Below, piece by piece: positions 22,582 through 33,080 of a stretch of DNA of 34,197 nucleotides. The DNA comes from Vairimorpha apis BRL 01 (lineage: Eukaryota > Microsporidia > Nosematidae). The notes beneath the pieces were generated by a model. It made no database searches. It worked only from the letters and a program-made list of their open reading frames with translations, and had not been told where the DNA came from. The translations under genes were made by a program, and so were the position numbers. The stretch covers positions 1-34,197 of the forward strand of contig KE647133.1 in NCBI GenBank assembly GCA_000447185.1, given 5' to 3'. Each line of letters starts with the position of its first letter. Positions within the stretch are counted from its first letter, which is position 1.

Positions 22582-22736
22582 TCACCTTTTCAAATTTTTG
22601 ATATGAGTCCAACTCCTATTTAACTTTGCCTTACCGTCAGCACTTCTTTGTATCCACTATATATATGCTCTAACCCTTTTGCACCATATAATTTCTCTCT
22701 ACAATAATCACCTACCTTAATATAATTAATTTTACT
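22582..22736 (-). pseudogene. pol: Remnant of integrase C-terminus (GPY/F module) in front of the 3' LTR
   Basis: On the minus strand, from just after a TAA, one frame reads SKINYIKVGDYCREKLYGAK then GLEHIYSGYKEVLTVRQS. After a 1-base shift the next frame reads KLNRSWTHIKNLKR and stops at 22582-22584, 11 bp from the LTR. The order VGD ... K-hydrophobic ... E-x-I-Y-x-G-x-Y-x-V-L-x-V ... W-x-H-I-x-x-L-K-R is that of the GPY/F module ending Ty3-type integrases. The position directly before the 3' LTR is where pol normally ends. It shows that the gag-only element arose by internal deletion of pol from a Ty3-like parent. Assignment is by pattern only. Confidence 0.7.
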
Positions 22737-22961
22737 TTACTTAAAAAGGGTGTCTAAATGTGTTTTTATATAGATTATAAATTTCATATTATTATTATTA
22801 TTATTCATAATTAGGCATCCTTTAGATGTTATCATGATTCATGTATAGAATGTACCCTCGTGGTTTTTAAAATATATCGTGAATGTACAGATATATCCTG
22901 CCTCTTTTATTTCTAAAATTAGTTTATTTATATATTTTACAACAACGTTGCTATAAACATA
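22737..22961. other. Non-coding internal DNA of the LTR element
   Basis: The stretch between the gag stop and the integrase remnant. It includes an ATT repeat near 22790-22805 and no open frame of note. The deletion junction that removed pol probably lies here. Confidence 0.5.
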
Positions 22962-24623
22962 CTAAGCTTGTGAAATTATCTCTTCTCGACTTCTGTTTAA
23001 TACGCTTATAAGTTGATTGTTGTTATTTTGATCAAAATTTATAATCTTACTTCTTTTTTTTATAGGGGGTGGTCGAAATTCACTTTTTATGATTTCATCT
23101 GTCCTTAAGTTTTCTTTTTTCCTCTTTGTCTTAACATACTTTCTAAATAATTTTAATTTTACCTTCTTTCTAAATATTTTTTTATATAATTTTCTAGTGG
23201 TTTTGTCTTTATCCGGCTTTTTCATTAAATCTCGTTCCTTATTATTATTGTATTTAAGATGATTTAATTTAACTAAATTTTTATTGTTAGTCGTTTTGCA
23301 ATGCCTATATGTTTTTGTTTTAGGCAATTTAAGTTTTATGTTATGACTGTCATTTTTTACTGTTGTCAACCTTATATTGGTGTGTTCGTTTTTAACTTCT
23401 GTTTCGTAAATATTTATTTTATTTAATACATCTACATGTTTTGTAGGGATTTGTTCTTCTTTCATAATTAATAGTTTTGTCTCTGATAACAATTCTTGGT
23501 TTTTTTGATTTTTTATCAATGGTTTTTGCTGCGTATCTTTTGTATTTATTTTAATTTCTTCTGTTTCATCAACCTCAACATGTCTATCTTCTGATGCTTT
23601 ATAAATGAATGTTTCGTTTAATTTTTCCTTTACATTCTTGTTTAGGATATTCTGTTCCTTTTCTTTAATATAGTCTTTGATTATCATTTTTCTAGACGCT
23701 ATATCGTTGACATCCTTGATCTCCTGGGAAGTTTCTTGAATTATTAAATTTTTATTTATCGCTTCGTTCAATGCACATTTTTTTGTTTTATTCTTTAGAG
23801 TATTACAGTTTCTTGTGTCGTGACTGTAATTCAATTTGTGTAAGCTGCACCATTTTTTATTTGTTTCCGATTTTGGATTCCCTGTTATAGTTTGTTGTTG
23901 TGATTTTATCTTTGATCCATTGGCAATCAATTCGCATTCTAATTGATATAAATATTCAAAAATATAGTTAACCTCATTATTTATCACGTTGAGCTTAGTC
24001 AATTCTAAATGTGTATAGTCTCCTAATCCTTTGATGAAGACTTCTTCAAATTTGGTTTTTCTCTCTGACTTTTTTAAGTTGTATACATGTGTGTAACCTG
24101 TTAGCAAATTTTCAATTTCATTTTTGTATTCTTTGATGGTACTGAAGTTAGTTTGAGACGTTTTGTCTATTCTTCGCATTATGTAGCGTTTTTTATCACT
24201 ACTATATAGTATGTCAAGTAATGACTTTCTTAATTTAAGATACGAATCTTTAGGTAGTTGTATTTTAGCTTCGTCCACAATTATTCCGTGGAATATTAAA
24301 GCCATTTGTTCATCATTCCAGTCGTTTGCTGAGGAAATCTCTTCGAATTGGTCTAAAATATTTATTGATAAGTCTGTAGAAAGATCTTGAATTTTTAGTA
24401 ATTTTTCTTTTAATATTACTTTTGTACCTTTAACTGGTTTTTCTAATTCTATATAATCTTCGTAGTTTTTAAATTCTTTTTTATTATGTTTCTCGTCTAG
24501 CGCCTTTGAATTCAAATTGACGTGTTTTGACGGGAGCGACCCGTGTTTAAAATATAACTCTAAATAACTTTTTATTTGATGTCCTTGCTCTTTGGTTTTA
24601 CTCATAGATCTTTTCATATTCAT
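22962..24623 (-). CDS. gag: Ty3-like Gag with CCHH-order zinc knuckle
   Basis: A 553-residue intact frame, the structural capsid/nucleocapsid protein of the element. Residues about 85-235 are helical and correspond to the retrotransposon gag (capsid) region, including DWNDEQMALIFHGIIVDEAK. A zinc knuckle of the C-X2-H-X5-H-X4-C type follows, with C259, H262, H268 and C273 in WCSLHKLNYSHDTRNC. This is the variant common in Ty3-type Gag, in place of CCHC. The remaining 280 residues are Lys- and Asn-rich, with no D-T/S-G protease motif. The first 35 codons lie in the 5' LTR. The frame ends 378 bp before the LTR-proximal pol remnant. Compared with the surrounding genes it is less A/T-rich and has no stops, consistent with recent mobility. 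Confidence 0.88.
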   Translation of the reverse strand: MNMKRSMSKTKEQGHQIKSYLELYFKHGSLPSKHVNLNSKALDEKHNKKEFKNYEDYIELEKPVKGTKVILKEKLLKIQDLSTDLSINILDQFEEISSANDWNDEQMALIFHGIIVDEAKIQLPKDSYLKLRKSLLDILYSSDKKRYIMRRIDKTSQTNFSTIKEYKNEIENLLTGYTHVYNLKKSERKTKFEEVFIKGLGDYTHLELTKLNVINNEVNYIFEYLYQLECELIANGSKIKSQQQTITGNPKSETNKKWCSLHKLNYSHDTRNCNTLKNKTKKCALNEAINKNLIIQETSQEIKDVNDIASRKMIIKDYIKEKEQNILNKNVKEKLNETFIYKASEDRHVEVDETEEIKINTKDTQQKPLIKNQKNQELLSETKLLIMKEEQIPTKHVDVLNKINIYETEVKNEHTNIRLTTVKNDSHNIKLKLPKTKTYRHCKTTNNKNLVKLNHLKYNNNKERDLMKKPDKDKTTRKLYKKIFRKKVKLKLFRKYVKTKRKKENLRTDEIIKSEFRPPPIKKRSKIINFDQNNNNQLISVLNRSREEIISQA

Positions 24624-24773
24624 ACCAGTCGTAATTGTATATGGGTTAAGGGTAATTTGAATTTATACTTGTTTGTTTCTAGAATTAAACAAAACAAGTG
24701 ATAAATTAAAAATGATAAATTAAAATATAAACAATTGTAAAAATATTAATAATTGTGGTAATTATTTACCACA
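24518..24773 (-). repeat. 5' LTR of the gag-only element
   Basis: In the sense direction this 256-bp LTR opens with the 20-bp terminal palindrome TGTGGTAAATAATTACCACA (24773-24754) and closes with ...ACGTCA at 24518. It contains the gag start codon at 24623 and the first 35 gag codons. Gag translation therefore starts inside the LTR, as is known for yeast Ty1. The U3 promoter must lie in the roughly 150 bp upstream of that ATG. Confidence 0.9.
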
Positions 24774-24778
24774 GTTAT

Positions 24779-25506
24779 AAATTTAAAAATAAGAAAAAAA
24801 ATTTAAAATTTTTTTTCAAATACTTTGTAAAATTTTATTATTTAAAATATCAAAATTAAAGTAAAAAATATATTAAAACAAAAATACAAAAATAAACCTA
24901 TATTTTAAATTTTAGATAAAAGGCAAAAATTATGTAATTTTAAATTTAAACATTTTTTGTATATTTTTACTAGTAAATAAATCTAAATTAAAATTATTAT
25001 AAATGTTTTAAAAACTTTTTATTATTTATTCAAATTTTTATTTAAATTTAATGTTTAACTAACATAATCTAAAAATAAATAAAATAATAAAATATATTGT
25101 TTAAATTTATTTCTATTATAATTGTAAAACTATTTTTTTATGTAAAAATTAAAAAAAAGTGTGTTTTAATTTAAAATAATTAAGTAATTAATAATTTTTT
25201 TATTTATTATGATTCTAATTTTTAAATGTAAAAATAAAAAAAATTATAATTAAAAATTATAACATGTAATATTGCTTTTTTTAATTAAATTTATGAATAT
25301 TAACATTTAACTAAAATATGTTATTAAAATATTACATAACTATGATAAAATTATAAACATTATCATTAAAAATTTAAAAATTAAAAAAAATTCTAAAATT
25401 ATAATTTATTGTAAATTAATTTTATAAAATAATCAATTAAATTTTTTGATTAAATTTCAATAATATTTTAAATTAAAAAATTGTAAAAATAGCTTTTTTT
25501 ATATCC
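24779..25506. other. A+T-rich intergenic DNA upstream of alpha-2
   Basis: About 730 bp that is nearly pure A/T and without features. It ends in TATATCC directly before the alpha-2 ATG; that CC is the only G/C cluster nearby and may be a degenerate CCC start motif. Confidence 0.45.
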
Positions 25507-26939
25507 ATGAATAAATTAATTTTTTATTTTTTATCGATAAATTCAACACATACAGATATTAATTTAATTTTATTAGAGTCTAAATGTTTTAATAAAATTA
25601 AGGTTTCAAATGGTGATTTAAATACAACAATAAATTTTGAAATATCTTCAAATGAAAATTCTAATCATAGAGATTTTAATGGGGAAAATTCTAGAAAACG
25701 AGTCATAGATGATGAAAATATGATTCTGAATTCTATTGATATTAAGAAACAAAAATTATTAAAAAATGATAATTTTTATCAAAACAAATTGAATATTGGA
25801 AAAGATATTAATTTAGAAGAAAGAAATGAAAATTTAAATTTTTTAGAAAAATCATCTGATAGTGAAAAATATCTCTATGTAAATGATGAATTAGAATCAG
25901 ATATTTATTTAGCATCAAATGAAAAAATCAATCTTAATAATGTTAAAGATAATACACACCCTAACAATATCATCAATAATATAACGAGTTTATATGACAA
26001 AGAAGTTACTGATTTTAACATAAACGTAATTAATAAAAAAGATAAAAATAATCAATATAGATTTGCAAACAAATTTATAGATAAAAATATATTAGAATTT
26101 TTAAATAATTTTGATGAAAGTAATATTTCTTATGAATTTATTAATATATTTGAATTAATAGAAAATGATTTAAAAAATAGTTTGAAAAATTCAATAAAAT
26201 ATATTTATGAAAAAACAGTATTTTAACAAGTATTTTATATAATTTAAATCAACACAGATCTTTAAAAGCCAAAATATATGAACTTCTTATTTTTGCAAAC
26301 GAAATATTAAATATAAATAATTTAAATGTTTACGAATTAAATTCAAAAAAATCTTTAAAAATTTACACACTTCTTTCTTCAATCTATCAAAAAAAACGGT
26401 TGCTTACAAATATAAATAATAAATTACGTAACAAATTTAATCAAATGATAATTAAAATTGATAAAAATTATTTTAATGAAAATGAAATTGTAAGTTTTAC
26501 TATTAACCTTATTAATGATCTGACAGATAAAAATATGAAACTTTTTTGCATTTACGGATTACAAAATTTTTTTGTCGACGAATATGATAATTATTTGCAT
26601 AGATTTATTCATATTTTAACATTGTTATTTACATTTATTAATGAAAAAGAATATTTTATTTTAGACTGGCATGAAAAATTATTTAGACTATTAACAATAT
26701 CCAAAAATAAGTATAAAAATCCTAAATACTTTAACAAAATTTGTCAAAAAATAATTAAGTTTGGAATTTATAATGTGTTTTATCGTTTATATATTTCTTT
26801 AAATGCAAAAATGAGCAATATATCTTTAGATTGCTACGAAAAATTACAAAAGGACATTAAACAAATTTATGTTATTAATTATTTAATTGATATAATAAAT
26901 AAGACAAAATGTAAATTATTCAATATTTTACAAGAATAA
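25507..26939 (+). pseudogene. Secreted protein family alpha, copy 2 (one frameshift)
   Basis: The first frame starts at ATG 25507 with a signal-peptide-like MNKLIFYFLSINSTHT. It continues through a low-complexity Asn/Asp/Lys region, including NSRKRVIDDENMILN (compare NKRKISAISNQKN in alpha-1), and stops at 26226. The -1 frame is open from 26211 to 26939 and carries the conserved half: LINDLTDKNMKLFCIYGLQN, LDWHEKLF, YEKLQ. The two overlap only at 26211-26226, so the missing base lies in or next to the A6 run 26210-26215. No canonical slippery heptamer is present in this overlap. Restored length would be about 477 codons, as in alpha-1. Whether it is a live gene with a base-call error or a young pseudogene cannot be told here. 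No known domain. Confidence 0.75.
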
Positions 26940-29514
26940 ATTCATTTTTAACATTTTTTGTTATTTTTTATAAAAAGTGACATTTTGAGATATTTTTAAT
27001 TTAGAATTTTATTTATTGTAACAAAAAAAATATTTTAAATAATATGAAAAAAATTAAATTAAATTTATTAGATTTTTTAAATAGAATTAAATCAAAGTAA
27101 CAAACTGTTTACAATATTTATACTGTATATGATAAAAATTTAAATTATACAATTAATTTTTATAGATATCTCTTTTAGTGCCGACAAACATTTGCAAGGT
27201 AGTAATATCAGTTGCTGCATATCTATCTGTAGGGTTGTCGTTTCATATATCATTCATTATTTATTTGTCTTCGTGTAAAATAAAGTTAAAATTTAAAAAA
27301 TTTTACTTTTTGTATCCATATTAATCTTATCAGAATTCATTTTGAAAAAATTAGTGTCTTTAAGATTTAAAATTATAATCAGAGTGACATTTTGATACAA
27401 TCATATCGCTTTATACAAATTTTAATTGATAATGATGATGTCAAAAATAGTTTTTTTTATACGTATGATGCACCAACTATGAAAATATTGCAATTAACTT
27501 GATTTAATTCACATGACTATTACCATATACCAATTCAAAAACTAAAACTGCATTTATTATCCAAACTATCAAGAATAAGCATACTCTATTAGGTAACCCA
27601 AAACAAAATGATTTTTCGATTTCTTTTTACAGATAATCTAATAATTAATGGCTGTTAAAACGACCAATACGTTCACAGTTTTTGCAAAAAAATCAATCAT
27701 AAAAACTTGTATCTTGTACAAAATTGTAAAATTCTATCACAATCTCAGAAATGAGAGGATCTATCAATTTATTTTAGAAATGGGCATAAAAGGAGGTTAT
27801 CTATTTTTTATTATTGGTTGAAAAAAATCAAGCCTTATTCCATGTATTTAAAAATGTTTATACAATACAATTTTTGTTGCTCTAAATAATTTTAATTTAA
27901 TTATAATTTAACTTCAGCTTCATCTGGACGTCTATCATGAGATATTTGGGCTAAGTTTTATATGTTTATAGATAATGTGAATTTAGCTTATCAATGACTT
28001 TTATTCACAACCAACAGTTGAACTTAGTTAAATTTCTTATTGTAACAATTACTTATAATGTGATAAACATTTAATTATAACAAGAACAAATATCAATAAA
28101 TCTTAAAATTTGTATGCTTTATGAATCTTTTTAAAAATATTGTCTTGGATTCTTTTGTTACCGTGGTGCGAAATCTAAAGTTTACAAAGATGAGTTAAAA
28201 GAAATGAATTTAAAATTATCGTGAAAGAAAAACTATTGTTAATTGGAAAATTCTGATCATGATACTCTATATTCACGGATCATTTTTATATTATTGTAGA
28301 ACATAAACATTCCATTATCAGAAAACTATATACATAATAGAAATCTATATTTAAGAAACAAAAACAATTTTATTCTAATAAGTTTATTTGGAACAAAAAG
28401 TAATAAAAATTTAATTATTTTTATGTGCAGAAATACGTCAAATGTATCTATAACAAAAAAAGGAAACTAAAATTTGTAAAAAAAATTAATGATTTATAAT
28501 TAATACATAAATTTGTGAGTAGGTAGACGAAATGTACTATAATATACCTCTTCTTATTAATAAATAACTCTTGATCTTTGGAAAAAATAGTATTCGTTGT
28601 ATTTGGAATAATTGTATTGAATGCACATTTAATGTATCATAAGAATAAATAATTAACAAAAAAAAGAGCATTACAATTAATAACAAAAAAAATTTAAGAT
28701 TAAAAAAAATATAATCAAAATTAATTAAGAACGACTATTCTGACTACAAATTTTAATCAAAGTTTTGGATTTTAAAAGTTCCATCCATAATTTACAGTAT
28801 TGTGAAAAGTAGCCAGTTAATTTGTGATCTCTGTAAAAGAACACTAAAAGGTTTGTTAGGTAAATCATATATGTGAACTTTTAAATTTTATATTATATGT
28901 TCTTTTATTTTATTTATTCATAAAATATTTTCATATTTTTTTTGTATTTCAATATGCTTGTACTAGATATAATTTGTAAAAAATTTAATATTTTGATAAA
29001 TCCTAAAGGAAATACAGTTTTTTTAGATACAAAATTAAATGAAATCAACACAACAAATATTTTTTAGGCATTTAAACCAAATATGGAAAAAAACAATGTC
29101 TCTAAAACGATTACCATAATTAATTAATTTATTATTGTTTTAATGTAATAATTTATAAGAATATATAATCTAAAATTTTATATGATTTTGATATACGTGA
29201 ATTTATATTTTTTGATTTTAAATAATTATTGGTTTTATATTATATGCTTTTAATAAAATTTTATAGTACAAATATATTAAACATTGTAATATGTTATTTT
29301 GTAGATTGGAACAGAACTAAAGAAAATGTATAATTTAAATTTAAATTTAAATTAAAAGAAATAAGAATATTTATTAATTAAATTGAACGAAAATTTTATA
29401 TAAAATAAACTTAAATTATAAATGTATATGTTAAGGTTAACATAATATCTGTTTTGTTTTAGTTAACATTAGTTTGTCGTTTTATTTTTTAACTAACTTC
29501 ATATATATTATTAA
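26940..29514. other. Long intergenic region with a decayed, more complex core
   Basis: About 2.6 kb without a supported gene. From about 27160 to 28900 the sequence is clearly less A/T-rich than its flanks and gives short protein-like pieces on both strands, for example minus NPTDRYAATDITTLQMFVGT near 27240-27180 and plus LGFFCYRGAKSKVYKDELKE near 28145-28205, all broken by stops. This looks like one or more ancient mobile elements or dead genes that I cannot name. The remainder is plain A/T-rich DNA. Confidence 0.4.
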
Positions 29515-30010
29515 AATGCTTTCAAAAGTCTTATCGAAATTATGGTTTAAATTTAAGCTTTATTTAGATTAATTATATCGATTTTTTTTGGTTTTAGTAA
29601 GATTTTATTCATTTTTTTATGTTATCATATATGTATTATATTTGCTATGCATTCATATTAAAACTCAATTTTTCTTAAGTTTATAATTTTCTAACTGTAT
29701 TTGTAAAAGATTGTTTGTGAAATGAAACTTATTTCTACAATAAATAATTCTTTGTCAATTATAAGAACATCTAGTTAGTTATATTTTATCTTAACTTCTG
29801 TTTTTATACTCGTATATATTATAATTTTGACATATTTATTTGCAATTGTTTATTGTACAGAATGTTCTCTAAGTCTTTTATTTCTTAATAATATATTATA
29901 TTTGTCATATAATAACAAATGTATTCACTTTACTATATCAATATCTGAGCAAGAAATAATGACTTATATCTTTTTGCATCTTGTGTCCACATGATCTACT
30001 GTTTTTTTTG
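29515..30010 (-). pseudogene. Ancient RLE non-LTR retrotransposon relic including upstream linker (copy 7)
   Basis: On the + strand, ATGCTTTCAAAAGTCTT... and the segment ending TCTTAACTTCTGTTTTTA parallel copy 2 (3610-3930) over its whole length. Minus-strand translation gives TSIKTEVKIKYN at the position of STDIKVCHN, preceded by KRLREHSVQ (compare KIRSHLVQ) and, further upstream, IHLLLYDKYN and DHVDTRC. The last items match the His/Cys-bearing linker that precedes the nuclease in RLE-type elements, so this copy reaches further 5' than any other in the window. Many stops and shifts; long dead. Confidence 0.7.
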
Positions 30011-30014
30011 TTTA

Positions 30015-31776
30015 TTTGCAGTGAGCAAATGTATAGTTCTTACAAAATTGTATAATATGTAATTACATATTTTAATTTTATTTTTTATCCAAATTTTAAG
30101 CAATATTTCTTAAAATTTATATTTTGTTTTATGAAATAAAAATTAAATAAATTTTTGATTTTGATTTACTGTTTAATAATAAATTTAGAAAAAAAATCAT
30201 ATTTAAAATAACAACACACAATTTGATATTTTTAAAATCAAAATTATATTATTGCAAAGTATAAAAAATAAATAAACTAAAAATTTAAAATAATATTAAT
30301 TTGCTTTTATAACATTTTTCTTTTTTTTTAATTTACAGGTATATTTTTCTTGAGTTAAATATTATTTTTTCACATATATTTTCTTAAAATATTTAAATAT
30401 GTTTATTTATTTTGTATACATGCAATAAATTTGAAAATTCACCAATAAATTTTAATTTTAAATGTTTTCTCATTGGATAAAGATATCACTCTTTTTATTC
30501 TATAACTATATATCATTTATATTTAAAAGATTTTTTAAATTTTAAAATCATATTATTATTATTTATTAAATTTAAAAATAGATTTAAATGTAAAATCATT
30601 ACTGGCAATTTTTTGTATCTTCTTTTTTATCCCTCTCAAAATTTGATTACTTAAATAAATATTTTATTTTAATTATGAAATTTATAATTATTCTTGTATT
30701 TTATAATATTGAAATTTTGCCATTTTTAAAAAAATTATTAAAAGACTATCTATTTATGATATACCAAAATTGTGATGTAAATTTTTATTTATTTTGAATT
30801 CTGCTTCACCATAATTCTTAAGTTAATTATAAAATAACACTAGAACCAAATAATATAATTTATATTATAAATATATAAATTTTTATCTTAATACAATCAG
30901 ATCTATTATATTAATTATTGTTAAAATACACATTGCTCTCTAATTAAAACTTTAAAAAATTTTTTTTCCTTAGTTTTAGTTGTTTACAACAGTATTGTCA
31001 CATTAAACATCAAGCATTAACATAATCTAATGCATATCATAACTCATATACAAAAGTAAAAATTTTCTTTTTTCAAAAAAAATAATTTTGACAATCACTT
31101 ATGTTTATTATACTAAATATAAATATTAATTTATATATTTAAAGTCTTAAAAACTAATCATATATCATTTTTTATTTTACAAATATTCGAATTTTTCAAT
31201 TTTTAACATCAAAATATCTATATATTAAAACATCAGTAAATATTTATATTATTGTCTATTTTAACGTTTAATTTATATTTTGAAAAATGTATTTATCACT
31301 TTATCTATAAATCAAATTAATTTCCTATGATATCTTATTTAAGAAAAAATAAATAACTTAATTTAAATAACGAATAGTATTTTTTATTTTTAATATTGTT
31401 ATGAATAAATTTTTAAAATTTTATGGGTAAAAATATAAAAAAATATAATTTTTATTTTTTCAATATTCAAGTTTTAATAATTAATATTTTTTGGTTAATA
31501 GAAAAAAAATGTAAGTTTGTGAAAACATGATACATACTTTAATCTATATATTATATATAAATTTTTGTAAAATATTTAAATTTATACGCCAATAAAATCA
31601 TAAAATTATATGAATAAAAAAATAGTTTTAATTATTATAAATTTTGATTTATTTTTAATTATTAAAATTTTAATTTTGTTTCTTTCTTAAATATTAAAAA
31701 TATAGTAGTTAATAAATATAAGTTTTAATTACTTAATGAGTTAATTATTTTATACGTTAAATATAATTTTTTTTGA
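30015..31776. other. A+T-rich intergenic DNA
   Basis: About 1.75 kb of A/T-rich DNA with no gene, RNA or mobile element recognised. Confidence 0.5.
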
Positions 31777-33029
31777 CTACAGGTTAATATGAAAAAAATT
31801 ATAAATTGATATTATATAACAATTAATTATAAGCCAAATTAATTCATAATATTGAGGATATAGAATTAAGTCTTCAATATCTAAAATATTTATGTCTCTA
31901 CGTTTAAACATAAAAAAATTATATCGATATATTAAGACCTTTTTCATGTCAATACAACCATTGTCATCTTCTTTAAAACACATTTTTATACTAGAAAAAC
32001 TTGTTATATTGTTTAAACTACATTTCCTAGTAATATTATACAACAAAGTTAATGATTCTTCATTATTAATACTTATTAAAGATTTTTTTAAGTATAACAA
32101 TATAATAATCATTAATTTTAACAACTGAGATTTCATGTTAAGATTAGTTATATCATTAAAAATTTTTACAAAACACAGCATGAATGTATATTTGCTTAAT
32201 TTATTTTCAATTATATTAATTTTATGTAAAACATATTTTATAACATGATTCGTAAATATTTTTCGCTTATTACAAATTAAACATGCATAAGCTGATAATT
32301 TCTTTATTTGATTAATTTTAATTATTAATGAGAATTTTGTAAAATAATCTAATTCAAATATTTTATTATATATATTACTTTCTAAAAATTGCATATCTAC
32401 AAAATTATATGATGGTAAATTTAAAAATGAAATTTCTAAATTTCTTATGTAATAACTTAATGATGATATTATATTTAAGTTTTTAAAATCGAGCTTATTG
32501 CATTATAATTATATAATTCAATATTTAAATCGATGTTAAATTTCACAAGATTAGTTTTATCAAGATTGCAAACCAACAAAAATATATTACTATATATTAT
32601 CTTTATAATTTTGTTAAATTTATTAACATAAAATTGTATAAGTTTAGATTCAATTTTATAAATTTCACTTTGAATGTTCAATATGGTTATTAGACATTCA
32701 TCAAATGCAGTATTTACCAAAACATTATCATGTAAAATTTTGTTTTTTACAAGTTGTAAAGATTTTTCATCATTTAAAAATATCGTAAAATATGCAATGT
32801 GTTTTGTATATGTATTTTCAATAAAAAGATAACAAGTATTTAAATTTATAGGATCAATAAGATAAGTTGTTAGTTCATATTTAGGGTTTATTTCAATCAA
32901 CATTTTATCCAAATTTATTTTTTGTATTGGTGATAGCTGAATTAGCTCATTTTTTTTATTTTCATTTAATGAACATACCATAATAAAGGTAAATATAAAC
33001 AAATAAATTTTTCTTTTTAAATGAAACAT
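31777..33029 (-). pseudogene. Secreted protein family beta, copy 2 (one frameshift)
   Basis: About 417 codons in two minus-strand frames, 33029-32475 and about 32500-31777. I place the start at ATG 33029 (MFHLKRKIYLFIFTFIMVCSL, a clear signal peptide) rather than at 33080, because the extra 17 residues would precede the signal peptide. The first frame has YELTTYLIDP...TCYLFIENT, paralogous to beta-1. The second has IENKLSKYTFMLCFVKIF, ESLTLLYNITRK and KKVLIYRYNFF, matching the beta-1 second half. The frames join by one missing base near 32481-32490. The coding-strand T TTA AAA at 32487-32481 is a canonical -1 slippery heptamer. The break falls at the same place in the alignment (S-S-D-F-K) as in beta-1. 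Likely helical; function unknown. Confidence 0.72.
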
Positions 33030-33080
33030 AAGGATGTAAATTTTTATTTTCAAACATTTTATGATAATTAATATAATCAT

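Larger units (their letters stand above)
22310..24778 (-). mobile_element. Complete gag-only LTR retrotransposon (non-autonomous), with target duplications
   Basis: The element proper is 22315-24773, flanked by the 5-bp duplication GTTAT at 22310-22314 and 24774-24778. Two 256-bp direct repeats with TG...CA ends (22315-22570 and 24518-24773) differ at only two positions that I can see, so the insertion is young. The internal region (about 1.95 kb) encodes one gag protein on the minus strand plus a fragment of an integrase C-terminus, but no protease, reverse transcriptase, RNase H or integrase core. A purine-rich stretch (GAAAAGGTGAGACGGGTAG on the sense strand, 22573-22591) directly before the 3' LTR can serve as polypurine tract. 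I could not identify a tRNA-like primer-binding site after the 5' LTR. Mobility would need proteins supplied in trans by an intact Ty3-type relative. Confidence 0.9.

Noticed and set aside
22313..24774. The 259-bp repeats as a simple tandem duplication of the gag 5' end
   Set aside because: TG...CA ends, equal 256-bp LTR length and the matching GTTAT flanks outside both copies fit an LTR insertion; the outer bases shared by both repeats are explained by the target duplication.
27600..28460. Possible Merlin/ISXO2-like transposase remnant
   Set aside because: Short helical pieces such as SIFYYWLKKIK recall the N-terminal part of such transposases, but no catalytic DDE motif, zinc-binding cysteines or terminal inverted repeats could be seen.
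26940..29514. Spliceosomal introns explaining the frame breaks in nearby genes
   Set aside because: The frame changes in alpha, beta and gamma occur within a few bases, with coding similarity continuous on both sides, leaving no room for an intron.
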